In this document: one piece after another, positions 34,228-42,098 of the stretch
Layout of the letters: the number at the start of each line of letters is the position of its first letter
How positions within the stretch are numbered: position 1 is the stretch's first letter
Assembly: GCF_000008185.1 (NCBI RefSeq)
Contig: NC_002967.9
Span: 2,170,001-2,234,000 of the forward strand
Origin: Treponema denticola ATCC 35405
GTDB lineage: Bacteria; Spirochaetota; Spirochaetia; Treponematales; Treponemataceae
Direction: 5' to 3'
DNA length: 64,000 bases
Notes under the pieces: model-generated
The model's input: the letters and a program-made list of their open reading frames with translations, nothing else
Databases searched by the model: none
Told to the model about the DNA's origin: nothing
Program-made: the position numbers and the translations under genes

Positions 34228-34410
34228 CTATTTACCCTTTGAATGTATAACTTTGAACATTTTATCTTGAAATGTTTCCTTACTCTTTTTATCAAAATAT
34301 ATCTCTGTTACAAAGGTCTTTCCATTTATCTTTTTTGTAAGAATGCCATCAGGCTTTTGATGTTCTTCTGTCTGTATTTCTTTAATATCTGTTTTCTCAT
34401 TTTCTGCCAT
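34228..34410 (-). CDS. TnpW-like small transposon protein
   Basis: 60 residues. 'LTKKINGKTFVTEIYFDKKS' followed by KETFQDKMFKVI matches the short transposon-encoded TnpW proteins of Tn4451-type elements (about 60 residues, function unknown). GAAAGGAGG precedes the ATG. It sits directly downstream of the recombinase and its terminator. Confidence 0.75.
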   Translation of the reverse strand: MAENEKTDIKEIQTEEHQKPDGILTKKINGKTFVTEIYFDKKSKETFQDKMFKVIHSKGK

Positions 34411-34434
34411 TTAGTTCCTCCTTTCGACTTGCAC

Positions 34435-34463
34435 AAAAAAAGATTTCCTGTGATTAGGAAACC
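34435..34463 (-). terminator. terminator of the serine recombinase gene
   Basis: Minus strand GAGGTTTCCT-AATCAC-AGGAAATC followed by a run of seven Ts; 28 bp after the recombinase stop codon. Confidence 0.8.
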
Positions 34464-34490
34464 TCTTTTGCGATTGGTTGATATTTAATT

Positions 34491-36329
34491 TTAGGTTGTT
34501 GCTTGCAATTTCTTTTTTGCTCTATATTCTCTTGCTTTTAATTTTTCATACTCTCGGCACTTTTCAAGATTATTAGCTCGGTATTCTTTGTAATATGCTC
34601 TACGATATGCTCGTGCTTTTTCTTTCTTTGCTTCTTCTATTTCTTCTCTCATTTGTAGCATTTCTTGTTCTGTCGGCTCTATCTGTTTTGTAAGTTCATT
34701 TTCAAATTTTCCGATATAGTTAAAATAAACTTCTATTCGCTGAACAACATATCTTGCTCTTTTTACATCTCTTTCATGCACTACGATTTTACTGATAAAC
34801 TCATTGATAATGGTTGGGGTAAGTTCTTCAAAGTTGGAATAGCTTTCTGCAAGTCTGATAAATTTCTTTGCTCTTTGATTTGCATTTTCGCATTCGGATA
34901 AGCGTTCTTTGATTTCTTCTTTTTCTGCTTTTAAGGTGTAGTATTCTTCTGCATACTTTCTTGATAACTGTTCATAGCGTTCTGTATCCATATTTCCAAG
35001 TGCATTATCTTCATAGAGCTTATTCATCACTCTTTCTATCTGTTCCATTCGGTCTGTGATTTGGGGCATACGCTTTTGATTTTTCTTGACTTCCTCGGTC
35101 TGCTCTTTATACAGACTTTCTTTTACAAGTTTTTCAAACTCTGCTTTATTTTCCAAAGAATACTGTGCTATCTTTCGTAAGACTTCTGCGATGTTTTCCA
35201 TAACTTCATCTACATCAATACGATGTGGGGAGTTGCATTTAGGGTGCTTTGCTTTTCCTTTGGCATATTCACTACAATAGGTTACATGCTGTACTTTTCC
35301 GTTTTTGTGTATGGTGCGAATGTGCATTTTTGTTCCGCAATCTTTACAGTACATCAGTCCTGATAATGCGTGAATTTCTCCATCTCCGTTTGGTCTTTTT
35401 ACAGGTGCGTTTTTTAACATACGCTCTACATTTTCAAAGGTAGTTCTATCTATTATCGGCTCATGGACATTTTCTGTTATTTGCCATTTGCTTTTATCTA
35501 CATAATGGTTTCTCTTATCTCTGTAATGCTTTTCGGTCTTGAAGTTGACTACATCGCCACAATACTCTTGTCTTTTCAGTATGCGTGTTATGGTTGCTTT
35601 GTTCCAGTTGTATCTGTTTTCTTCATTGAGAGGTTTGCTTTTGGCTGTTCCTCTGTCTTGTCGTTTCATATAAAAGGTTGGGGTTAGTATTTCTTTTTCT
35701 TTCAGATAAACGGCTATCTGATTTCTGTTTTTCCCCTCCATAAATAGCCTGAAAATGAGTTTTACAACTTCGGCAGCTTCTTTATCAACGATCCAATAAT
35801 CTTTGTTCTCAGGGTCTTTTATATAGCCGTATGGAGCTTCTGTTGCGACAGGCTTTCCGTTTGCTCCTTTGGTCTTAATTCCTGTCTTTACTTTCTTGCT
35901 GATGTCTCTTGCATACCACTCTGACATGATGTTGATAAAGGGAGCAAATTCCAATGTGTTTTGGTCAATGCTGTCTATTCCGTTATTGATAGCGATAAAG
36001 CGTACATTGTTTCTTCTAAATATCTCCATCGCATTTCCTACTTGGAGATAATCTCTTCCCCATCTTGTCATATCTTTCATGATGACAATTCCGATTTTGC
36101 CTTGCTCTACATCGCTTATCATCTGTGTATAAGCTGAACGGTCAAAGAACCTACCGCTTTCATCATCGTCGATATAATGGCGAATGTTTATCAGCTTTTT
36201 ATCTCTTGCATACCTTTCTAAAAATGCTTTTTGATTGACAATACTATTACTCTCGCCACCATCTCTATCTTCATCACCAACTGAAAGGCGGGAGTATAGT
36301 GCTGTGATTTTGTTTGTGTATTCTATCAT
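34491..36329 (-). CDS. large serine recombinase (TnpX/TndX type)
   Basis: 612 residues. N-terminal resolvase domain with catalytic Ser16 in ALYSRLSVGDEDRDGG and 'IVIMKDMTRWGRDYLQVGNA'; recombinase domain from about 165 ('KPVATEAPYGYIKDPENKDY'); zinc-ribbon domain 'LSGLMYCKDCGTKMHIR'; long coiled coil (about 400-500); Lys/Arg/Tyr-rich C-terminus (560-612). Such enzymes excise and integrate mobile elements by cutting both DNA strands at short att sites. Full length and apparently intact. AAAGGAGG precedes the ATG. It is the most likely driver of integration of the 31.7-36.8 kb island. Confidence 0.95.
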   Translation of the reverse strand: MIEYTNKITALYSRLSVGDEDRDGGESNSIVNQKAFLERYARDKKLINIRHYIDDDESGRFFDRSAYTQMISDVEQGKIGIVIMKDMTRWGRDYLQVGNAMEIFRRNNVRFIAINNGIDSIDQNTLEFAPFINIMSEWYARDISKKVKTGIKTKGANGKPVATEAPYGYIKDPENKDYWIVDKEAAEVVKLIFRLFMEGKNRNQIAVYLKEKEILTPTFYMKRQDRGTAKSKPLNEENRYNWNKATITRILKRQEYCGDVVNFKTEKHYRDKRNHYVDKSKWQITENVHEPIIDRTTFENVERMLKNAPVKRPNGDGEIHALSGLMYCKDCGTKMHIRTIHKNGKVQHVTYCSEYAKGKAKHPKCNSPHRIDVDEVMENIAEVLRKIAQYSLENKAEFEKLVKESLYKEQTEEVKKNQKRMPQITDRMEQIERVMNKLYEDNALGNMDTERYEQLSRKYAEEYYTLKAEKEEIKERLSECENANQRAKKFIRLAESYSNFEELTPTIINEFISKIVVHERDVKRARYVVQRIEVYFNYIGKFENELTKQIEPTEQEMLQMREEIEEAKKEKARAYRRAYYKEYRANNLEKCREYEKLKAREYRAKKKLQATT

Positions 36330-36389
36330 GGCATTATCCTCCTTTTCTCGTGTCTATATATCACTCCTGTTTCCGATGTGAAGAATCAC

Positions 36390-36683
36390 TCATAGCTCCA
36401 CCCCACGATCTTTCACTTTAACTTTCTCACGAGTCTTGTGATTTTTTTTCGCAGCTTCCTTGAAAGCAGATAGCGCCTTTTTCACGGATGGCTTTTTCTC
36501 CTTACGGAGATTCTTCGCCATATACTCCTTAAAGGCTGGTTCCATCACATCTGCATCACGGCCCTTGAAGAAAACTAAATATCTTGGTGGATTCTCTGAA
36601 ATGTCCTTCTTCAAAGCAAAATCAATTCCATACTTCTTGGCTGTTCCTTCAAAGTCTTTGATATTGTCAAGGAGCAGTGATTT
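36390..36683 (-). pseudogene. 5'-truncated PcfB-family conjugation gene
   Basis: The frame 'DNIKDFEGTAKKYGIDFA' - KKDISENPPRYLVFFKGRD - 'AFKEYMAKNLRKEKKPSVKK' matches the C-terminal half of PcfB/DUF3801 proteins, which act with VirD4-type coupling proteins in Gram-positive conjugation. An in-frame stop (36684-36686) and the missing N-terminal half show it is cut off; sequence beyond it resembles native intergenic DNA. It marks the right edge of recognisable foreign sequence and shows the island derives from a larger conjugative element. Confidence 0.75.
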
Positions 36684-36724
36684 TCACTATTCCGAAAGTG
36701 CGTCAATTCGACAAATAAGAGGAA

Positions 36725-36823
36725 GATGGAATGACGAATGGTGCTCCATCTCCCCTTTGTGTGTTTTCGGTTTTATTTTAGATTGAACGGATAGATACCC
36801 GTTTTTTTAATAAGATAAAAATA
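36725..36823. repeat. right copy of 99-bp direct repeat flanking the foreign island
   Basis: Partner of 31648-31746. Its identical 56-bp part (36768-36823) forms the functional 3' end of the gene at 36773-38860. Confidence 0.9.
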
Positions 36824-38860
36824 GCAAAAAACACCGGCAGCTGCAAGCAGCAGGATTAAAACGGCAATAAAAATATTTCTACCCTTTTTCTTTTCGGCAA
36901 ACGGGTCAAGGTGTGCGAGCCGTGCGTTTTTCGGCAATGATGCCAATTTTGTAAGCGAGCTTCCAAGAGGAATGTTGATTTTTGCATGTGCATTAATCGC
37001 CCAGCCGTTTGCTTCAAGAATCGGACCGATACTTCGTTTGCGCAATTTCATGGCGGCGAGTATCATCGACGGCCCCGATATAATCAGTATAAGCCCGATG
37101 AGTCCGATAGGTACCCACAAGCCTAAGCCGAATAATGCTTGAAGTAAGCTTCCGATGAGAGTTGAAATTCCGCCTATTGCTGTTCCGATTAAAGCAATAG
37201 TCCCGAGATCAAGCTTTTTGTTCGGCAAACTCGCCGCCGCTTCTTTCGGCATATTGACCGTTTTGTCTGCGGCCGTTGCAACGAGGGCATCCGATTTTTC
37301 GTTTGCTGCATTTGCCTTTTTTGCAATTTGCTCTTCAATCATGCGGGCTAAATTTTTATACGGTGAGAAAAACGCTTCACGCACACTGACCGGATTGGCA
37401 ATAACTTTAGTAATAGTTGCGTTCCAATCGTTTCCATCTCTGTCATAAAACAAACCATTTCTTCCAACAACAATATTGTCAGAAGCGCCATTGGTTAAAA
37501 GAGCCAAAAGTTTTCGCTTGGCTATTCCTCGTGTTATATCACAGTAAAGTAAATACGCTCCCGACAAAATATCCAAGGTTGCATGTCGGTCATCTCCGTT
37601 TAATTCAAAGCACAAGGTTGTTGCCCTTGTGTCAAAGAATAAAACGCCTGCCTGAAAGGCCGTTTCTCCTCCGGTATAAAAGTTGGAAAAACTGACATAA
37701 TTTTTTAAAAGTGTAAAAAAGTCTTTTCGAAAGAGCAATAATTTTTTAAGCGATTGGATGTGCTGTTTTTCCTTTTCAAAGGTCAACCGTTCATTTATTT
37801 CCGTGATAATTTCATCTTTTTGATTGAGCTTTGTTTCCAAAAACTGAGGATTGATTTTTGCAGCCTTAATTTCAGCCTGCTTTGAATACACCGTAGTAAA
37901 GTCGGAAATTTTTTGTGAAATATTTTTCCAATCATTTTCTGTCAGTACCAAAATCTCTCCGCATAAAGGTGAAACAGCATCTGCGTAGAGCTTTTTTATT
38001 TCATTTGCCCAAGCCGGGTTTATTTTGCTTTGTGTGTCCAAAAGCATTTCGGTATTCGGCAATGCAATGGGAAGCTCGCGTAATTTTTCGCTGGATGTGT
38101 CCAATTCAACAGTAGTGAAGTTTTTAAAAATTTCACTGTAGTCGGTGAGCGGGGTGTTTTCTCCATTGACATAGGTCAAAAGTTTACAACGAACAAAGAA
38201 GTCATCTATCTTGTTTTTAACGGCTTCAAAAGCGGCAACGGCTTTTAGCATCGATGCGGTTTCCAAACCGGCACTGACGGCTTTTAAATCTTCGGTGTTT
38301 TGGAGGCATTGGTTCCTGTCATTAGTAAACATGTCAAAGATGGCTTCACTCGTGCTGTTTATATTTTCTTTTACATACAGTGAAAGCACTTTTTTCAGGC
38401 GGAGATCATCGCTGTCATTATCAGATAGTTCTCCGAGTTCATTTGATTTTATAATTTCATTTTCGTTTACAATATCCGCAAGTGAAATTATACTGCCTGT
38501 TTTTCCCTGACTTTTTAAAGCCCATTCCGCTGTCTTGGCAATTGCGGTACTTTTTATATCGCCGAGTGAAAGTGTATCGCCGTCTTTCATGATGATACCG
38601 ACATCCTGTAAACTTTCTGCTAAAAAATCGACGGCATCTAAAACTTCCGGAGGGCGGATGAATCCGTCGGCATCCGTATCCAGTATGGCAGCCGTTTCGG
38701 GATTAAAGAAAATGCCTTTTGTCGGCATCGCTAATGTAGTCCAAAGCTTTTGATCTAATTGCCTCAGATTAAGAATATCATCGGCAGTTTCAAACACCAA
38801 CTGAGTTACCCCGCCGAATCTTGCAAATTTCCAAATATGTTTTTTCAAGTTTTCCTCCAA
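36773..38860 (-). CDS. unknown membrane protein with EF-hand-like motif
   Basis: 695 residues, no family recognised. Residues ~60-75 contain ILDTDADGFIRPPEVLDA, a convincing EF-hand-type loop (D-x-D-x-D-G-x-I-x-x-x-E). The middle is helical and hydrophilic. The C-terminal third has three or four membrane helices ('TIALIGTAIGGISTLIGSLL', 'GLWVPIGLIGLILIISGPSM', 'IFIAVLILLLAAAGVFCYFY'), so the bulk is probably cytoplasmic or periplasmic with a C-terminal anchor. Its last 16 codons are duplicated at 31696-31743 by integration of the adjacent element. It is preceded by GGAGG. Probably monocistronic. Confidence 0.75.
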   Translation of the reverse strand: MEENLKKHIWKFARFGGVTQLVFETADDILNLRQLDQKLWTTLAMPTKGIFFNPETAAILDTDADGFIRPPEVLDAVDFLAESLQDVGIIMKDGDTLSLGDIKSTAIAKTAEWALKSQGKTGSIISLADIVNENEIIKSNELGELSDNDSDDLRLKKVLSLYVKENINSTSEAIFDMFTNDRNQCLQNTEDLKAVSAGLETASMLKAVAAFEAVKNKIDDFFVRCKLLTYVNGENTPLTDYSEIFKNFTTVELDTSSEKLRELPIALPNTEMLLDTQSKINPAWANEIKKLYADAVSPLCGEILVLTENDWKNISQKISDFTTVYSKQAEIKAAKINPQFLETKLNQKDEIITEINERLTFEKEKQHIQSLKKLLLFRKDFFTLLKNYVSFSNFYTGGETAFQAGVLFFDTRATTLCFELNGDDRHATLDILSGAYLLYCDITRGIAKRKLLALLTNGASDNIVVGRNGLFYDRDGNDWNATITKVIANPVSVREAFFSPYKNLARMIEEQIAKKANAANEKSDALVATAADKTVNMPKEAAASLPNKKLDLGTIALIGTAIGGISTLIGSLLQALFGLGLWVPIGLIGLILIISGPSMILAAMKLRKRSIGPILEANGWAINAHAKINIPLGSSLTKLASLPKNARLAHLDPFAEKKKGRNIFIAVLILLLAAAGVFCYFYLIKKTGIYPFNLK

Positions 38861-39051
38861 TCTAAAAGTTAAAGTAGCACGTCATTGTTTTTTTATCAAG
38901 AGGGTATTTATGGTTATGAAAATCGATTTTTAATATTTTTATTAAACCGCCTGTGATGTCAAAAAGCGCAATAAGACACTGTCAACCGACACGGTAAGGA
39001 TTTACATTTTTCATTAATCTTGCTTTCCATGATATTTGGAGCGCATTTTAA

Positions 39052-39080
39052 TTGACAGGCAAAAGACTTATTTATATAAT
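39052..39080 (+). promoter_or_regulatory. promoter of ClC transporter gene
   Basis: Perfect TTGACA (39052-39057), 17-bp spacer, TATAAT (39075-39080); the ATG at 39088 follows after 7 nt. Confidence 0.82.
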
Positions 39081-39087
39081 ATCAAAG

Positions 39088-40674
39088 ATGAAATACACGG
39101 GTTTAAGCACAAAGAAAATTCTTGAAAATTGGTACGGCAATCATCTTATTATTACCGGAGAAAGTTTTATAGTGGGAATCCTCACAGGACTTGCCATTAC
39201 GGCATTTAGAAAATCCATCGATTTTCTTTCAAGCTTACGAATTGATGTTTATGATAAGGCAGTAAGCGGACAGTTCGGTACGGTATTCGGCTTTGGCGTT
39301 TTAATTTTGGCGGTAACGGTTCTGGGGCTTTTTATGGGCTTTATCATCAAAAAATATCCTATGATAAAAGGAAGCGGGGTTTCACAAATCAAGGGTAAAT
39401 TTATGAAAAAGCTCGATATGAGTCCATGGCCGGAATTACCCTTAAAATTTTTAGGCGGTGTTTTAAACATAAGTGCAGGCCTTTCAGTCGGGCGGGAAGG
39501 CCCCTCCGTTCAAATCGGAGCATACATAGGAAGTGCCTTTGAAAAAATCGGCAAGACTTCCCATATTGAAAGAGTCTGCCTTGTAACGAGCGGTGCTGCA
39601 GCAGGGCTTGCCGCAACTTTCGGAGCTCCCTTTGCAGGAATCGTTTTTGCTATAGAAGACCTGCATCAATATCTAAGCCCACTCCTTTTAACCTGCGTAA
39701 TGCTTGGAGCCTTTGCAGGCGACCTTGCAACTTCATTATTTTTTAAGCAGGGAGCTATTTTTGATTTTCACGGTCTTCAACTTTTCCCTATAAAATATTT
39801 CGGCTGGCTAATTTTGATGGGGGCTGCGGCAGCCCTGATCGGGCATCTTTTTAAAAAATCGATTTATACATCTCAAAAGATGTACAGAAAATTAAAGATT
39901 CCTCCCCAATTTTCGCCATTGATTCCGTATCTTATTTCGGTACCTGTCTGTATTTTTTTACCCCTTGCGGCAAGCGGAGGAGATCATCTGATTGAAGCCA
40001 TTGCAGAACACAGCTTTCCGCTTTCCATGCTCGTTCTGATTCTTGCGGCAAAGATAATTTTTACAGGCCTTTCGGCAGGCTCCGGAGCCATAGGCGGCAT
40101 ATTTGTTCCACTTCTTTCATGCGGAGCCTTGACGGGAATTATATTTTCGAACATCTTGGTTTATTTTAATTTAATTGAAGCTCAATATGCCGTAAACCTG
40201 ATGGTCTTTGCGATGGCCGCCTTTTTTACTACCGTAATAAAGGCTCCGATTACAGCCATAGTTCTTCTTGCAGAAACAAGCGGAGACCTTTTCCATTTGG
40301 GAGGCTTGGTGCTGACCACGGCAGCTGCATACATTACGGCAAACATAATAAAGTCGCCGCCGAATGACGAGGTGCTTTTAAAACAAATTTTAAACAGTGA
40401 AGATTTTGCAAATAAAAAAGAAAAAGCAGAAGATCACGGCAAGCAGGTTTTTGAAGTATGCGTTTCTCCCGAATCTTTTTTGGACGGAAAGAAAATTATG
40501 GACATTCAATGGCCTGATGACTGTTTAATCGTAAGCATTGCTAGGGGCGAAGAAGAAATAATCCCTGACGGCAGTACCTCTATTTCGGCTGGCGACAGAC
40601 TGGTGGTTTTAACTCAAGGACACTATGTCGAATTCCATTTAGAGCGAATTGCAGAGATGGCTCAAGTCGAGTGA
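39088..40674 (+). CDS. ClC-family chloride channel/antiporter with RCK_C domain
   Basis: 528 residues. About ten membrane segments with ClC signatures: GSGVSQIKG, VGREGPSVQIG (gating Glu), GAPFAGIVFAIED and SGAIGGIFVPLLSCG. The gating Glu argues for a Cl-/H+ antiporter. The proton-path position that is Glu in the E. coli protein (IIEEM) appears as Asp here (AIEDL), if the alignment holds. A C-terminal TrkA-C/RCK_C domain (about 455-525) may bind a regulatory ligand. ATG 39088 is used because the earlier in-frame TTG at 39052 is the -35 box; the mRNA would then be leaderless. Confidence 0.92.
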   Translation: MKYTGLSTKKILENWYGNHLIITGESFIVGILTGLAITAFRKSIDFLSSLRIDVYDKAVSGQFGTVFGFGVLILAVTVLGLFMGFIIKKYPMIKGSGVSQIKGKFMKKLDMSPWPELPLKFLGGVLNISAGLSVGREGPSVQIGAYIGSAFEKIGKTSHIERVCLVTSGAAAGLAATFGAPFAGIVFAIEDLHQYLSPLLLTCVMLGAFAGDLATSLFFKQGAIFDFHGLQLFPIKYFGWLILMGAAAALIGHLFKKSIYTSQKMYRKLKIPPQFSPLIPYLISVPVCIFLPLAASGGDHLIEAIAEHSFPLSMLVLILAAKIIFTGLSAGSGAIGGIFVPLLSCGALTGIIFSNILVYFNLIEAQYAVNLMVFAMAAFFTTVIKAPITAIVLLAETSGDLFHLGGLVLTTAAAYITANIIKSPPNDEVLLKQILNSEDFANKKEKAEDHGKQVFEVCVSPESFLDGKKIMDIQWPDDCLIVSIARGEEEIIPDGSTSISAGDRLVVLTQGHYVEFHLERIAEMAQVE

Positions 40675-40679
40675 GCCCC

Positions 40680-42098
40680 TTACTTTCCTACACAAAAGCC
40701 TGAAAAGACCTTGTCAAGGATATCGTCGGAGCGGACTTCTCCGGTAATTTCGCCCAAAAAGCTTAAGGCTTCTTCAAGGTCTTCTACGATGAGGTCGAGG
40801 GGAAAACCTTCAAGAGAATTTTGATAGGCTGTTTGAAGCACATCCAGGGCCTTTTGAACGGCATCCCTCTGTCTTTCGCTTCCGAGGGAAGCTGTTTTTG
40901 AAAAGCCGGAACTGCCTGTATTTTTTGCAAGAACAGAATAGGCCTTTTCGGACAAGGCCTTAATTCCGTTAGAAGCCTTTGATGAAATTATTATGGGCTC
41001 CGCAATTTTTTCGGCTTTTAAGATTTCTTTTATTTTTTCTTTTGACTCGGTATCGAGTAAGTCCTCTTTTGTGATAACCGTAATTACCGGAGCCTTTGCA
41101 TTTTTTATAAACTCGGAATCATCCTTGTTTAAACTACCTGCGGACAAGATATCTTTAGGGTCGCAAAGGTAGAGGATGAGGTCGGCATTCCGGCTCATCT
41201 CCAAGCTCCGCTCAACACCGATAGCTTCTATCGAATCCTGAGTATAGCGTATACCCGCCGTGTCGTAAAGGCTTACAGGGATACCGTTAAAGTTTAAGGA
41301 AGCTTCAAGCCAGTCCCTCGTCGTACCGTGAATATCCGAAACTATTGCTCTGTCTTCTTTTAGGAGGGCATTAAAGAGGGAGGACTTTCCGGCATTGGTC
41401 TTACCCGCAAGGACAACCTTAGCTCCTTGAATAAAGATTTTTTCTGCAGCCCATGAATCGGCTAAATCTTTTAAAGGTTCGATAATCCGTAAAATCAAAT
41501 CAGGGGAAAAAGCCCCTTGGCTTGTCTCCTCATCTTCAGGGTATTCTATTTCGACATCGGCCGCAGCGATGACAGCCGTGAGTTCGTGCTTTATTTCCTC
41601 TATGCCCGAAAAAAGATTTCCCGACAGGCGGCCTGCTGCAAGCTCTATATTTATATCGGTTTTTGAATTGATGATTTCGTTTACAGCTTCGGCCCGCGTT
41701 AGATCGGCCTTTCCGTTCGCAAAGGCACGGAATGTAAACTCCCCGCCCTCTGCCGCTCTAAAACCGTTTTCGATTAAAAGGCGGTAAATTTTTAACACTA
41801 CGGCAGTTCCGCCATGACAGATAAACTCGACGGAATCCTCTCCCGTAAAACTTTTAGGTTCCCGATAAACGCAGACCGTAACTTCATCGACTTCTTTTTT
41901 TGATTCGGGGTCTAAAACCCAGCCGTGCAAGATGCTGTTACCTTGGGCTTCTTTTAGTTTTTTAGGTTTTGAAAAGATTGCGGAAGCAAGGTCTATCGCC
42001 CCCTCCCCCGAAGTGCGGACAATGCCCAAAGCGGCAGGGCTTAGGGCCGTAGCTATTGCGGCTATAGGATCGCCCAGGGAATATTTACCTATCTGCAT
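40680..42098 (-). CDS. mnmE: tRNA modification GTPase MnmE
   Basis: 472 residues. N-terminal folate-binding domain ('DPIAAIATALSPAALGIVRT', 'CHGGTAVVLKIYRLLIENGF'), helical domain, inserted G domain with GKTNAGKSSLFNALL, DIHGTTRDW and DTAGIR, and the C-terminal CVGK catalytic tail (C-[IV]-G-K). With MnmG it installs the carboxymethylaminomethyl group on tRNA wobble uridine. It overlaps the upstream PAP2 gene by 14 bp, so it is the last gene of a three-gene minus-strand unit, and is convergent with the ClC gene. Confidence 0.97.
   Translation of the reverse strand: MQIGKYSLGDPIAAIATALSPAALGIVRTSGEGAIDLASAIFSKPKKLKEAQGNSILHGWVLDPESKKEVDEVTVCVYREPKSFTGEDSVEFICHGGTAVVLKIYRLLIENGFRAAEGGEFTFRAFANGKADLTRAEAVNEIINSKTDINIELAAGRLSGNLFSGIEEIKHELTAVIAAADVEIEYPEDEETSQGAFSPDLILRIIEPLKDLADSWAAEKIFIQGAKVVLAGKTNAGKSSLFNALLKEDRAIVSDIHGTTRDWLEASLNFNGIPVSLYDTAGIRYTQDSIEAIGVERSLEMSRNADLILYLCDPKDILSAGSLNKDDSEFIKNAKAPVITVITKEDLLDTESKEKIKEILKAEKIAEPIIISSKASNGIKALSEKAYSVLAKNTGSSGFSKTASLGSERQRDAVQKALDVLQTAYQNSLEGFPLDLIVEDLEEALSFLGEITGEVRSDDILDKVFSGFCVGK

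Larger units (their letters stand above)
31691..36823. mobile_element. integrated Tn4451/ICE-like element with large serine recombinase
   Basis: About 5.1 kb between direct repeats. All six genes are on the minus strand: truncated pcfB, large serine recombinase, TnpW-like protein, alpha/beta hydrolase, DUF3847-like protein, SAM methyltransferase. Recombinase, TnpW and PcfB relatives are typical of Firmicutes conjugative or mobilisable elements, and genes here have strong GGAGG ribosome sites. No relaxase, VirD4 or replication gene remains, so the element looks like a remnant or a small mobilisable unit. Exact ends are uncertain: the 56-bp identity gives outer bounds, and the pcfB truncation at about 36684 gives an inner right limit of recognisable foreign sequence. 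Confidence 0.75.

Noticed and set aside
34491-36329. Serine recombinase as a prophage integrase
   Set aside because: No phage structural, lysis or repressor genes nearby; TnpW-like and PcfB-derived neighbours indicate a transposon or conjugative element.
37155-38753. Plus-strand ORFs opposite the unknown membrane protein gene
   Set aside because: Short frames without ribosome sites lying antisense to a long frame that has a good start, EF-hand-like motif and membrane helices.
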